Shown: positions 1 to 7,432, counted from the stretch's first letter. The stretch: 17,442 bases of DNA from an uncultured Methylophilus sp. (GCA_936943315.1 CAKZJM010000244.1:1-17442), one strand, 5' to 3'. Program-made: numbers and translations. Notes: a model not told the origin generated them from the letters alone.

Positions 1-407
1 TCATCAGCAAAGTGATTGATGGCAAGTTCCCGGATTACAACCGAGTGATTCCAACTGGCCACCAGAATACATTTATGGTAAACCGTGTGGCTATTTTGAG
101 CGCCTTGCAACGCGCATCGATTTTGTCCAACGAAAAATACCGCAGTATCCGTATGGTGATCACCAACGGGTTACTCAAGCTGATCAGCACTAACACCGAG
201 CAAGAAGAAGCAGAAGAAGAACTCGAAATTGACTACAGCAAAGTTGCGCTGGATATAGGCTTTAACGTTACCTACCTCATTGATGTACTCAACAACCTGG
301 GCGATGAGCAGATTGAGTTTGCGTTTGCAGATGCAAACAGCAGCTGCCTGATCACCGCTGCCAGTGATGCCAACTATAAATACGTTGTGATGCCAATGCG
401 CATATAA
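1..407 (+). CDS. dnaN: DNA polymerase III beta subunit (sliding clamp), C-terminal part
   Basis: This is the last 134 codons of the sliding clamp, the ring that tethers DNA polymerase III to DNA during replication. The reading frame is open from base 3 and its true start lies before the window. The first visible residues (ISKVIDGKFPDY) match the conserved DGKFPDY segment that begins clamp domain III. The acidic stretch EEAEEELEIDY and the C-terminal MPMRI, where the clamp ends and partners dock nearby, are also typical of the family. A full clamp is about 366-370 residues, so roughly the last third is present. It is followed after 69 bases by gyrB on the same strand, which suggests the dnaA-dnaN-gyrB cluster found at many chromosome origins. 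Identification is secure; the only limitation is the 5' truncation. Confidence 0.96.
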   Translation, partial: ISKVIDGKFPDYNRVIPTGHQNTFMVNRVAILSALQRASILSNEKYRSIRMVITNGLLKLISTNTEQEEAEEELEIDYSKVALDIGFNVTYLIDVLNNLGDEQIEFAFADANSSCLITAASDANYKYVVMPMRI

Positions 408-419
408 TGCTCGCAGACG

Positions 420-435
420 TGTTTCACGTGAAACC
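420..435. promoter_or_regulatory. parS: parS centromere site (ParB binding)
   Basis: TGTTTCACGTGAAACC contains the perfect 14-base palindrome GTTTCACGTGAAAC (421-434). It differs from the common bacterial parS sequence TGTTTCACGTGAAACA only at the last base. ParB/Spo0J nucleates on such sites, which cluster near the origin and direct chromosome segregation and SMC loading. Its place in the noncoding gap between dnaN and gyrB fits an origin-proximal parS. ParB binding is inferred from the motif. Confidence 0.87.
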
Positions 436-476
436 CGCGCTGGTGATTTTTAATCTCAATTAAAGAAACTTTTGTT

Positions 477-2882
477 ATGGCACAGCCACAAGAATATAAC
501 TCAGACAGTATCAAGATTTTGGAAGGTTTGGACGCGGTTCGTAAGCGTCCTGGCATGTACATCGGTGACACGTCAGATGGTTCAGGTTTGCACCATATGG
601 TATTCGAAGTGCTGGATAACGCCATTGACGAAGCGCTGGCTGGGCATTGTGACGATATTAAAGTCATTATCCACCCGGATAATTCCATCAGTATTTCTGA
701 TAACGGCCGCGGGATTCCTACCGATATCAAAGACGACGACAAGCATGATCCCAAGCGGTCTGCCGCTGAAATCGTCATGACCGAACTGCATGCCGGTGGT
801 AAATTCGACCAGAACTCTTACAAAGTGTCTGGTGGTTTGCACGGCGTGGGTGTGTCTGTGGTGAATGCCCTGTCTGACTGGCTTAAGTTGAAAATTTACC
901 GTAAAGGTAAAGTGCACCAGATGGAATTTCATCGTGGCGTGCCACAAGCGCCATTGGCAGTGACTGGCACCACCGATAAAAAAGGCACAGAAGTCCACTT
1001 TTTGGCCTCTGTAGACACCTTTACCCTGGTCGAATATCACTTTGAAATTTTGGCCAAGCGTATCCGCGAACTTTCATTCCTGAATAACGGCGTCAAAATC
1101 GAGCTGATTGACCAGCGTACCGGCAAATCCGAAAACTTCGCTTTTAGTGGCGGCGTAAAAGGCTTTGTGGAGTATATGAACCGTACCAAGAGCGTCCTAC
1201 ACCCAAAGGTGTTTTATGCGATTGGTGAAAAAGACGGCATGACAGTCGAAGTGGCAATGCAATGGAACGACAGCTACTCTGAAACCGTGCAATGTTTTAC
1301 CAACAACATTCCACAACGCGATGGTGGTACTCACCTGACCGGCTTGCGTACGGCCATGACACGGACCTTGAACCAGTATATCGAGCAAAATGAATTTGCT
1401 AAAAAAGCCAAGGTGGAAACCACGGGTGACGATATGCGTGAAGGCATTACCTGTGTGTTGTCAGTCAAAGTGCCGGATCCTAAATTCAGCTCACAAACTA
1501 AAGACAAATTGGTCTCTAGCGAAGTGCAACCGGTAGTCTCTGAAATTGTGGCGGCCAAACTGGCCGAGTTTTTAGAAGAAAACCCGGTAGATGCCAAAAT
1601 TGTGTGTGGCAAGATTGTAGAAGCGGCACGTGCGCGTGAAGCTGCGCGTAAAGCGCGTGAAATCACACGCCGTAAAGGCGTCATGGATACCATGGGCCTG
1701 CCGGGAAAACTGGCAGACTGCCAGGAAAAAAATCCAGCGCTCAGCGAACTCTACCTGGTCGAGGGTGACTCAGCGGGCGGTTCAGCCAAACAAGGCCGTG
1801 ACCGTAAGTTCCAGGCCATTTTACCGCTCAAGGGTAAGATCCTTAACGTAGAAAAAGCACGTTTTGACAAACTGCTGGGTTCTGCAGAAATTGCTACCCT
1901 GATTACTGCCATGGGTACCGGCATCGGCAAAGACGACTTTAACCTGGAAAAACTGCGTTATCACCGCATCATCATCATGACTGACGCGGACGTCGACGGT
2001 GCGCACATCCGTACCTTGCTGCTCACTTTCTTCTACCGTCAAATGCCAGAGCTGGTCGAAAACGGCCATATCTACATTGCCCAGCCACCGCTATACAAAG
2101 TGAAACAGGGCCGTGACGAGCGTTACCTCAAAGATGAACATGAGCTGGATGAATATCTGCTCAATTCCGCCTTGCGTGATGCCATTCTGGTCACCAGAGA
2201 AGGCGGCGACATCCTCAAAGATGACGCACTTAACAGCATCGCCAAGCAAATGGTGCTCACTGAAGCCGTGATCCGCCGTATCGCTAACCTGTATGACGAA
2301 AGCGTCTTGCGCGCGATTCAGGATCTGGGTGATATTGATTTGAGCACAGAAGCCGCCGCTAATCACGTGGCCGAAAAACTGCGCCCTATCCTGGGGGCGG
2401 TGGGTTCAGAAGTGATTGTGGCACAAGACACCGAGACCAGCGCCTACCGCCTGGAAGTCAACAAATACGTGCACGGTAACCTGCAAAGCTGTGTGATCGA
2501 TGCCGAGTTCCTCAGCAGTGGCGACTACCGCCAAATCAACCGCACTTCCCAAATGGTCAACAACCTGCTGGGCGAAGGCGCCATGATCAAGCGCGGTGAA
2601 AAAGAGCAAAAAGTCAGCACCTTTAAACAGGCCCTGGACTGGTTGCTTGGCGAAGCCAAACATAACCTGAATATTCAGCGATATAAAGGCCTTGGCGAGA
2701 TGAACCCGGAGCAATTGTGGGAAACCACCATGGACCCGACCGTCCGCCGCCTGCTTAAAGTGCAGATTGAAGATGCCATCGGCGCCGATGAAATCTTCAC
2801 TACCCTGATGGGTGACAACGTTGAACCACGCCGTGCCTTTATCGAGAGCAATGCCCTCAGCGTCAGTTCTCTGGATGTGTAA
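477..2882 (+). CDS. gyrB: DNA gyrase subunit B
   Basis: This is the ATPase subunit of DNA gyrase, the type IIA topoisomerase that introduces negative supercoils as a GyrA2GyrB2 complex. At 801 residues it matches the long proteobacterial form (about 804), which carries an insertion in the TOPRIM region. The N-terminal GHKL ATPase domain shows the N-box (EVLDNAIDEALAGH), the DNGRGIP motif and the GGLHGVGVSVVNALS ATP lid. The TOPRIM domain has EGDSAGG with the catalytic Glu at about residue 429 and DADVDG at about 503-508, which binds Mg2+. The C-terminal tail holds QRYKGLGEMNP, which contacts GyrA. The ATG at 477 starts directly at the conserved MxxxxEYNSDSIKILEGLDAVRKRP segment, although the ribosome binding site is weak. 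It follows dnaN without recF and ends at a strong terminator. Confidence 0.98.
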   Translation: MAQPQEYNSDSIKILEGLDAVRKRPGMYIGDTSDGSGLHHMVFEVLDNAIDEALAGHCDDIKVIIHPDNSISISDNGRGIPTDIKDDDKHDPKRSAAEIVMTELHAGGKFDQNSYKVSGGLHGVGVSVVNALSDWLKLKIYRKGKVHQMEFHRGVPQAPLAVTGTTDKKGTEVHFLASVDTFTLVEYHFEILAKRIRELSFLNNGVKIELIDQRTGKSENFAFSGGVKGFVEYMNRTKSVLHPKVFYAIGEKDGMTVEVAMQWNDSYSETVQCFTNNIPQRDGGTHLTGLRTAMTRTLNQYIEQNEFAKKAKVETTGDDMREGITCVLSVKVPDPKFSSQTKDKLVSSEVQPVVSEIVAAKLAEFLEENPVDAKIVCGKIVEAARAREAARKAREITRRKGVMDTMGLPGKLADCQEKNPALSELYLVEGDSAGGSAKQGRDRKFQAILPLKGKILNVEKARFDKLLGSAEIATLITAMGTGIGKDDFNLEKLRYHRIIIMTDADVDGAHIRTLLLTFFYRQMPELVENGHIYIAQPPLYKVKQGRDERYLKDEHELDEYLLNSALRDAILVTREGGDILKDDALNSIAKQMVLTEAVIRRIANLYDESVLRAIQDLGDIDLSTEAAANHVAEKLRPILGAVGSEVIVAQDTETSAYRLEVNKYVHGNLQSCVIDAEFLSSGDYRQINRTSQMVNNLLGEGAMIKRGEKEQKVSTFKQALDWLLGEAKHNLNIQRYKGLGEMNPEQLWETTMDPTVRRLLKVQIEDAIGADEIFTTLMGDNVEPRRAFIESNALSVSSLDV

Positions 2883-2920
2883 TCAGCACACGTGTGATCA
2901 GGCGTTGAAATGACGATTTA

Positions 2921-2945
2921 AAGGCTCCAGTCGGAGCCTTTTTTC
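2921..2945 (+). terminator. Rho-independent terminator of gyrB
   Basis: An 8-base perfect stem (AAGGCTCC, 2921-2928, paired with GGAGCCTT, 2933-2940) closes a 4-base loop. A T-run extends through 2944. It lies 38 bases past the gyrB stop and separates gyrB from the next gene. Confidence 0.9.
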
Positions 2946-3075
2946 TTGCTGCCCATGCGGTTGAGCATGAGCATTATTTGTTGATAGCCAGTTGCAAAAA
3001 GAACAGAACCTCGGCCTCACATTCGAGTCATAACTCTGTTTCAATATTCAACAGATTCCCAATCAATAGACTTCC

Positions 3076-4314
3076 ATGGAGCTTAAGCAGAAACTCGAAA
3101 TCTTGGCAGACGCTGCCAAATATGACGCTTCCTGTGCATCTAGCGGCACCGATAAGCGGACTTCTCGCGACGGCAAGGGCATAGGGTCATCCGGGGGCAT
3201 GGGAATCTGCCACAGCTACGCGCCGGATGGCCGCTGTATTTCGCTGCTGAAAATATTGCTCACCAATTTTTGCGTCTACGATTGCGTGTATTGCGTCAAC
3301 CGCGTCAGCAGCAATGTGCCGCGTGCGCGGTTCAGTGTCGAGGAGGTGGTCAACCTCACTTTAAGCTTTTACCGCCGTAATTACATCGAAGGGCTGTTCC
3401 TCAGCTCGGGCATTATCCGCAACCCCGATTACACCATGGAGCAAGTGGTAGAGGTGGCGCGCGTGCTGCGCGAGGAGCACGATTTTCGCGGTTACATCCA
3501 CCTGAAAACGATTCCTGATGCCAGCCCTGAACTGATGGCGCGTGCCGGATTGTATGCGGACCGCCTCAGCATCAATGTGGAATTGCCCACCATTGCCAGC
3601 CTGCAGTCGCTGGCGCCGGAAAAAGATGGCCAGGCCATCCGCCGCTCCATGGGGCAACTCAAGTCGAAAATAGATGAAAGCAAAGACAAAACGCTCAGCG
3701 GTAAAAAACCGCGGCGGTTTGCGCCTGGCGGCCAGAGCACGCAAATGATTGTGGGCGCAGATACCACCGACGACCGCGCCATTCTCGATACCAGCGCCAA
3801 TCTTTATGGCGATTACCGCCTGCGACGCGTGTATTACTCGGCGTTCAGCCCTATCCCGGATGCCAGCAAGGTGTTGCCGCTTAAGGCCCCGCCACTGGTG
3901 CGCGAACACCGCTTGTATCAAGCTGACTGGCTGCTGCGATTTTATGGCTTTGACGCCGATGAAATTGTGACCGGCACCGACGGCATGCTGGATCTGGATG
4001 TTGACCCCAAGACCGCCTGGGCGTTACAACATCGCGAACAGTTTCCGGTAGACCTTAACCGGGCCCCCAAGGCCATGTTACTACGGGTGCCAGGGCTAGG
4101 CGTGACCAGCGTCGCGCGCATTCTCTCCTCCCGCAAGGTTCGCGCCGTACGCTACGACGACCTGGTGCGTATGCGCGTGTCGCTCAAAAAGGTGCTGCCG
4201 TTTGTTGTGTTGCCCGATTACCATCCCGGTCATCGTCTGGATGCACCCAACCTGAAACAACACTTGCAGCAGGCGGTGCCGCCACAACAGTTCGGCCTGT
4301 TTGAATCTTTATAA
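3076..4314 (+). CDS. Radical SAM DNA repair/modification protein (TIGR03916-like) with helix-hairpin-helix
   Basis: 412 residues. The radical SAM cluster motif C-x3-C-x2-C is at Cys66, Cys70 and Cys73 (NFCVYDCVYCVNR). This would bind a 4Fe-4S cluster that cleaves S-adenosylmethionine to a 5'-deoxyadenosyl radical. Three more cysteines (20, 45, 54) precede it in a segment that I recall as strongly conserved (DAAKYDASCASSG, GICHSYAPDGRC). Near the C-terminus, a helix-hairpin-helix (PGLGVTSVARIL, from about residue 339) suggests nonspecific DNA binding. Length and layout fit the family named 'putative DNA modification/repair radical SAM protein', whose substrate is unknown. A DUF4130 gene, its usual partner, follows 4 bases after the stop. 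The ATG at 3076 has no clear Shine-Dalgarno sequence but begins the conserved MELKQKLEILADAAKYD. Family assignment is strong; the reaction is not known. Confidence 0.9.
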   Translation: MELKQKLEILADAAKYDASCASSGTDKRTSRDGKGIGSSGGMGICHSYAPDGRCISLLKILLTNFCVYDCVYCVNRVSSNVPRARFSVEEVVNLTLSFYRRNYIEGLFLSSGIIRNPDYTMEQVVEVARVLREEHDFRGYIHLKTIPDASPELMARAGLYADRLSINVELPTIASLQSLAPEKDGQAIRRSMGQLKSKIDESKDKTLSGKKPRRFAPGGQSTQMIVGADTTDDRAILDTSANLYGDYRLRRVYYSAFSPIPDASKVLPLKAPPLVREHRLYQADWLLRFYGFDADEIVTGTDGMLDLDVDPKTAWALQHREQFPVDLNRAPKAMLLRVPGLGVTSVARILSSRKVRAVRYDDLVRMRVSLKKVLPFVVLPDYHPGHRLDAPNLKQHLQQAVPPQQFGLFESL

Positions 4315-4318
4315 CGCC

Positions 4319-5203
4319 ATGCACATCGTCCGCCTCGCCACTGAAACCGACTTTGAAGGCTGGCGCACCGCTGCGCGGCAATTATTATCCCAACGCGTGC
4401 CGCCTGAGCAGGTTGAGTGGCGAGTGGGGGAGGAGAGCCTCAGTCTGTTTGATAGCGAGCCGATGCTTGCGCAAAGCGCTTCAGGCCAGGCCCGCGACCC
4501 AGTACAGGCTGTGACAGAGTTCAAAGTCCCGCGAGAATTTGTCGAGCTGTGCCGCAAAGCCATTTTGCACAGTGACCCTGCACGCTTTGCACTGCTGTAC
4601 CGGCTGCTGTGGCGTTTGAAAGAACTACCAAAACTGCTGCATATTGCCTTCGACCCTGATGTTGCGCGGTTACATAGCTTGGTCAAAGCGGTGAGGCGCG
4701 ACCTGCACAAAATGAAAGCCTTCGTCCGTTTTCGGGAGATTGAAATGGAAAATGGCGAGTCTGAATTCATCGCCTGGTTTGAGCCTAGCCATCATATTGT
4801 TGAAGCGTCTGCGCCTTTTTTCACCGGGCGGTTTACCAATATGCGCTGGTCTATTCTCACGCCTGAGCGCTGCATGCATTGGGATGGCAAAACCCTCACT
4901 TTTAGTCCGGGGGCCAGCAAAGCGGATGCACCGCGTGAAGACAGTGGCGAGGAGTTGTGGCGCGCCTATTACCGCAGCATTTTTAACCCCGCACGGCTTA
5001 AGGTGTCAGCCATGCAGTCACAAATGCCCAAGAAATACTGGCGCAATCTGCCGGAAGCACCTTTGATCGCCGAGCTCATTGCCAGCGCCACGCAGCGCAT
5101 GGATACCATGATCGCGGCCGAGCCAACACAACCGCGGCGCAAAATTGTGAAATATGTCGCGAAGAAAGCAGACGGTATGCCGTCTGAACAGAACATGGAT
5201 TAA
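4319..5203 (+). CDS. TIGR03915/DUF4130 family putative DNA repair protein
   Basis: 294 residues from the ATG at 4319. An in-frame TTG at 4301 overlapping the previous gene is possible, but MHIVRLATETDFEGWR looks like the natural N-terminus. The sequence, including EVEWRVGEE-like, FVRFREIE and FAPSHHI-like segments (here QVEWRVGEES, FVRFREIEMENGE, FEPSHHIVEASAPFF, RFTNMRWSILTPER), matches my memory of the 'probable DNA metabolism protein' family TIGR03915 (DUF4130). Its genes sit next to the TIGR03916 radical SAM gene, as here with a gap of 4 bases, so the two are probably co-translated. In many species the protein continues into a UdgX-type uracil-DNA-binding domain. Here it stops after the DUF4130 part. 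The biochemical role is unknown; a lesion-processing role is inferred from the partner gene. Confidence 0.86.
   Translation: MHIVRLATETDFEGWRTAARQLLSQRVPPEQVEWRVGEESLSLFDSEPMLAQSASGQARDPVQAVTEFKVPREFVELCRKAILHSDPARFALLYRLLWRLKELPKLLHIAFDPDVARLHSLVKAVRRDLHKMKAFVRFREIEMENGESEFIAWFEPSHHIVEASAPFFTGRFTNMRWSILTPERCMHWDGKTLTFSPGASKADAPREDSGEELWRAYYRSIFNPARLKVSAMQSQMPKKYWRNLPEAPLIAELIASATQRMDTMIAAEPTQPRRKIVKYVAKKADGMPSEQNMD
5169..5188. repeat. Hairpin containing a neisserial 12-mer DNA uptake sequence
   Basis: CAGACGG (5169-5175) and CCGTCTG (5180-5186) form a perfect 7-base inverted repeat with a 4-base loop. It lies inside the last codons of the DUF4130 gene. The right arm with flanks reads ATGCCGTCTGAA (5177-5188), identical to the extended DNA uptake sequence of Neisseria. 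I noticed no other copy in the window, so it may be chance or transfer, or just a hairpin near the gene end. Confidence 0.5.
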
Positions 5204-5217
5204 ATTTCCGCTGGCAA

Positions 5218-5241
5218 CAAAACCACGCCTGGTTGGCGTGG
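5218..5241 (-). terminator. Terminator of the minus-strand unit, between convergent genes
   Basis: A perfect 7-base stem, CCACGCC (5223-5229) with GGCGTGG (5235-5241), has a 5-base loop. Read on the minus strand it is followed by TTTTGTT, so it should end transcription of the small gene at 5255-5488. On the plus strand there is no T-run, but the same stem may also help end the DUF4130 transcript. Confidence 0.7.
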
Positions 5242-5254
5242 AATCACACCTTAT

Positions 5255-5488
5255 TCAGGCAGCCGCCTTGGCACTAAAGTATGGATACAGCTGCGCCAGT
5301 TCGTCTGTTAAAAGCTTACATGCTTCATCATAAGCGACGCGGGAGAGGAATATCCGGTCACCCTTGGCAGGCTTGAACAAGTAAGTTTTACCGACCAGGT
5401 CAGAGATAAACTCACCGGCTAACACTTCGTTGATATAAACCAAATCCAGGCTGGATTGCGTGTCTGATTTTTTGAATTCTATTTTCAT
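5255..5488 (-). CDS. Small conserved-looking hypothetical protein, 77 residues
   Basis: I do not recognise this protein. The frame could begin further upstream (to 5623), but the ATG at 5488 is preceded by AAGG at suitable spacing and starts a sensible globular sequence (MKIEFKKSDTQSSLDLVYIN). The upstream extension reads like translated hairpins. The protein has about 77 residues of mixed charge with no membrane segment or signal peptide, and it ends AKAAA. It lies downstream of the Kef antiporter gene on the same strand, 177 bases away, behind a leader with two strong hairpins. It may therefore have its own regulation. It ends at the terminator at 5218-5241. Confidence 0.6.
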   Translation of the reverse strand: MKIEFKKSDTQSSLDLVYINEVLAGEFISDLVGKTYLFKPAKGDRIFLSRVAYDEACKLLTDELAQLYPYFSAKAAA

Positions 5489-5520
5489 GAATAGTGCCTT
5501 ATTCAACCTTGGACATAAAC

Positions 5521-5577
5521 GATGGCTTCCGTAGAAGCCATCTGTTATCCAGCATTGCGCCGCACGCCTCAATGCTG
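5521..5577 (-). promoter_or_regulatory. Two consecutive hairpins in the leader of the 77-residue gene
   Basis: The first is a perfect 9-base stem, GATGGCTTC (5521-5529) with GAAGCCATC (5534-5542), around a 4-base loop. The second is an 8-base stem, CAGCATTG (5550-5557) with CAATGCTG (5570-5577), around a 12-base loop. On the minus strand they come after kefC and end 33 bases before the ATG at 5488. The 9-base stem is followed by GTTTATG, a poor T-run. It could be a weak terminator of kefC or a structured leader. Confidence 0.5.
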
Positions 5578-5642
5578 CCTCTATAAAGCTTAACGGCAAA
5601 AGTGGAATAAATTTATAGGGCAAATGCGCTTAAATTTGCAGG

Positions 5643-5674
5643 AATATTCTTACACCTCAATATTTTTACACATC
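5643..5674. repeat. Two-copy 16-base AT-rich tandem repeat at the kefC 3' end
   Basis: AATATTCTTACACCTC (5643-5658) is followed directly by AATATTTTTACACATC (5659-5674), with two mismatches; a degenerate third copy may follow. The second copy includes the stop codon and last codons of the Kef gene. No function is evident. Confidence 0.55.
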
Positions 5675-7432
5675 GGTATTTTTGCTTTCCATCTCAAGTA
5701 ATGTTTTCAGGTCTTGCCGCCCTTGTTCCATCACACTCGACAGCGCCTTGCGGTCATGCCGGATTTTGAGCGTGGCTTCGAGCTGCTCTATATCGTGTTT
5801 TTCAAACTGTTTTATAATCCTGCCCGCTGCACTCGCAGACTCGCCCATGGCGATCAAGGCTTGTCTGGCGGCCTCTAGTGAAGAGTAAAACGTTTCTCGG
5901 ATGGGGTTTAAATCCAGTTCACGCAAATCAAAGGCATCTGTTCTGCTACGCGCCCGGGCGACAATGGTCACGCCAGGCCAGCGCTCTTTCACCAGTTTAG
6001 CCATCTCTATTGCCGCCGCCGAATCATTGACGGCAATCACTAACAGTTTGGCTTCAGCAATCCCAGCCTCTTCCAGCACATCGAGGCGTGAAGCATCGCC
6101 GTAATAACAGCGCCAGCCAAACTGGCGGGTCAGGTCGACCTGGTTGGGGTCATTGTCAATCAAGGTCGGCGTAATGCCTTTGGCAATCAGCACACGGCTC
6201 ACAATCTGACCAAAGCGGCCAAACCCGGCAATGATGGCTGTATTATTTTCAGGGATGGCATCTTGCGGGCGCTCGCCACATTGCAAATTCAAAAAGCGGT
6301 CATACAGCAACAGCAGGATAGGCGTCACCAGCATGGAGACGGCGACAATGGCATTGAGGATATTGTAGGTTTCGCGCGAAATAGAGTCTTGCGTCAAGGC
6401 CACGCCAAAAATCACAAAGGCAAACTCGCCAATTTGTGAAATGGCCGCCCCAAACAGCAGTTTGTCGCGCAGCGAGTAATGAAACACCTGGCCCAAGCCC
6501 ATGAGGATCAACACCTTGGTCGCCACAATCAACAACGCAAAGCCAAAAATCATCAAGGGCTGGGCGGCTACGAGGGCAAGGTCTACGGTCATGCCCACCG
6601 AAATAAAAAACAGCCCCAGCAACAAGCCTTTGACCGGCTCGATATCCAGCCGTAACTCATAACGGTATTCAGAATCGGCCAACAGCACGCCCGCCAAAAA
6701 GGTGCCCAAGGCCATCGATAACCCGACCGACGCCATCGCTAACGATACCGCAATCACCAACAATAACGAAAAAGCCACAAACACTTCGCGCATGCCGGTT
6801 TGCGCGACGATACGCATAATCGGGCGCAACACGGTTTTGCTCGCCAGCACAATGGCCAAAATCACGGCGATCGATTTGGTCACCGCCCACACATCAAACC
6901 CGGCTGCCGTTTTGTGCGGGGCGATAAACGCCAGCACCATAAACAGCGGGATCACCGATAAATCCTGAAACAGCAAGGTGGCAAACGCGGCTTGGCCCCC
7001 AGGCGTGTGCAACTGCTTTTTCTCAATGAGCGCGGTCAGGCCAATGGCGGTAGAAGACATGGCGACACCCATGCCAATAATCACCGCTTCCGGCCACGAA
7101 AAATGCAACAGATGAGAAATGACCGCCACCACAGCAATGGTTAAGGTCACCTGCATGCCGCCCAAGCCAAACAACAACTTGCGCAACTCCCATACTTTTT
7201 GCGACTCCAGCTCCAGCCCGATCAAAAACAGCATCAGCACCACGCCAAACTCGGCAAAGTGCAGCATATGCTCGGGGTCGGCAATCAGTTTTAAAGCAAA
7301 CGGGCCAATCAGGATGCCAGCGATCAGATAGCCCAGCACCGAGCCCAGGCCTAGCCGCTTGAAGATAGGCACCAGAATAATGGCTGAAGCCAGGTAAATC
7401 GCGGCCTGTAGAAGAAAGTCGTTGTTATTCAT
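5666..7432 (-). CDS. kefC: Kef-type K+/H+ antiporter with RCK (TrkA-N) domain
   Basis: 588 residues from the ATG at 7432, which is preceded by AAAAGG. An in-frame extension to 7477 lacks such a site. The N-terminal two thirds are a CPA2 cation/proton exchanger with about 12 hydrophobic segments. Conserved pieces include GLGSVLGYLIAGILIGP, GLELESQKVWELR, STAIGLTALIEKK and LLFQDLSVIPLF. After a linker, an RCK_N Rossmann fold begins at about residue 396 (IIAGFGRFGQIVSRVL), with YYGDASRLDVLEEAG as in KefB and KefC. The family exports K+ in exchange for H+ across the inner membrane and is gated by glutathione adducts, protecting against electrophiles. In a methylotroph this could relate to formaldehyde stress, which is inference. 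The ancillary KefF/KefG genes are not adjacent. KefB and KefC cannot be told apart from this sequence alone. Confidence 0.9.
   Translation of the reverse strand: MNNNDFLLQAAIYLASAIILVPIFKRLGLGSVLGYLIAGILIGPFALKLIADPEHMLHFAEFGVVLMLFLIGLELESQKVWELRKLLFGLGGMQVTLTIAVVAVISHLLHFSWPEAVIIGMGVAMSSTAIGLTALIEKKQLHTPGGQAAFATLLFQDLSVIPLFMVLAFIAPHKTAAGFDVWAVTKSIAVILAIVLASKTVLRPIMRIVAQTGMREVFVAFSLLLVIAVSLAMASVGLSMALGTFLAGVLLADSEYRYELRLDIEPVKGLLLGLFFISVGMTVDLALVAAQPLMIFGFALLIVATKVLILMGLGQVFHYSLRDKLLFGAAISQIGEFAFVIFGVALTQDSISRETYNILNAIVAVSMLVTPILLLLYDRFLNLQCGERPQDAIPENNTAIIAGFGRFGQIVSRVLIAKGITPTLIDNDPNQVDLTRQFGWRCYYGDASRLDVLEEAGIAEAKLLVIAVNDSAAAIEMAKLVKERWPGVTIVARARSRTDAFDLRELDLNPIRETFYSSLEAARQALIAMGESASAAGRIIKQFEKHDIEQLEATLKIRHDRKALSSVMEQGRQDLKTLLEMESKNTDV

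Noticed and set aside
667..675. TTATCCACC, one mismatch from a DnaA box
   Set aside because: It is single and inside gyrB coding sequence; no cluster of DnaA boxes is present, so it is not evidence for an origin here.
3036..3054. LexA (SOS) box before the radical SAM gene
   Set aside because: The arms are CTG and CAG but the spacing is 13 instead of 10, so it is kept only as an unassigned dyad.
3361..3921. Long minus-strand frame of 186 codons inside the radical SAM gene
   Set aside because: It is the antisense shadow of a strongly conserved coding gene; codon bias of the sense strand explains the open frame.
5489..5623. N-terminal extension of the 77-residue protein to 5623
   Set aside because: The extension translates the two hairpins and lacks a ribosome site; the ATG at 5488 has AAGG at good spacing.
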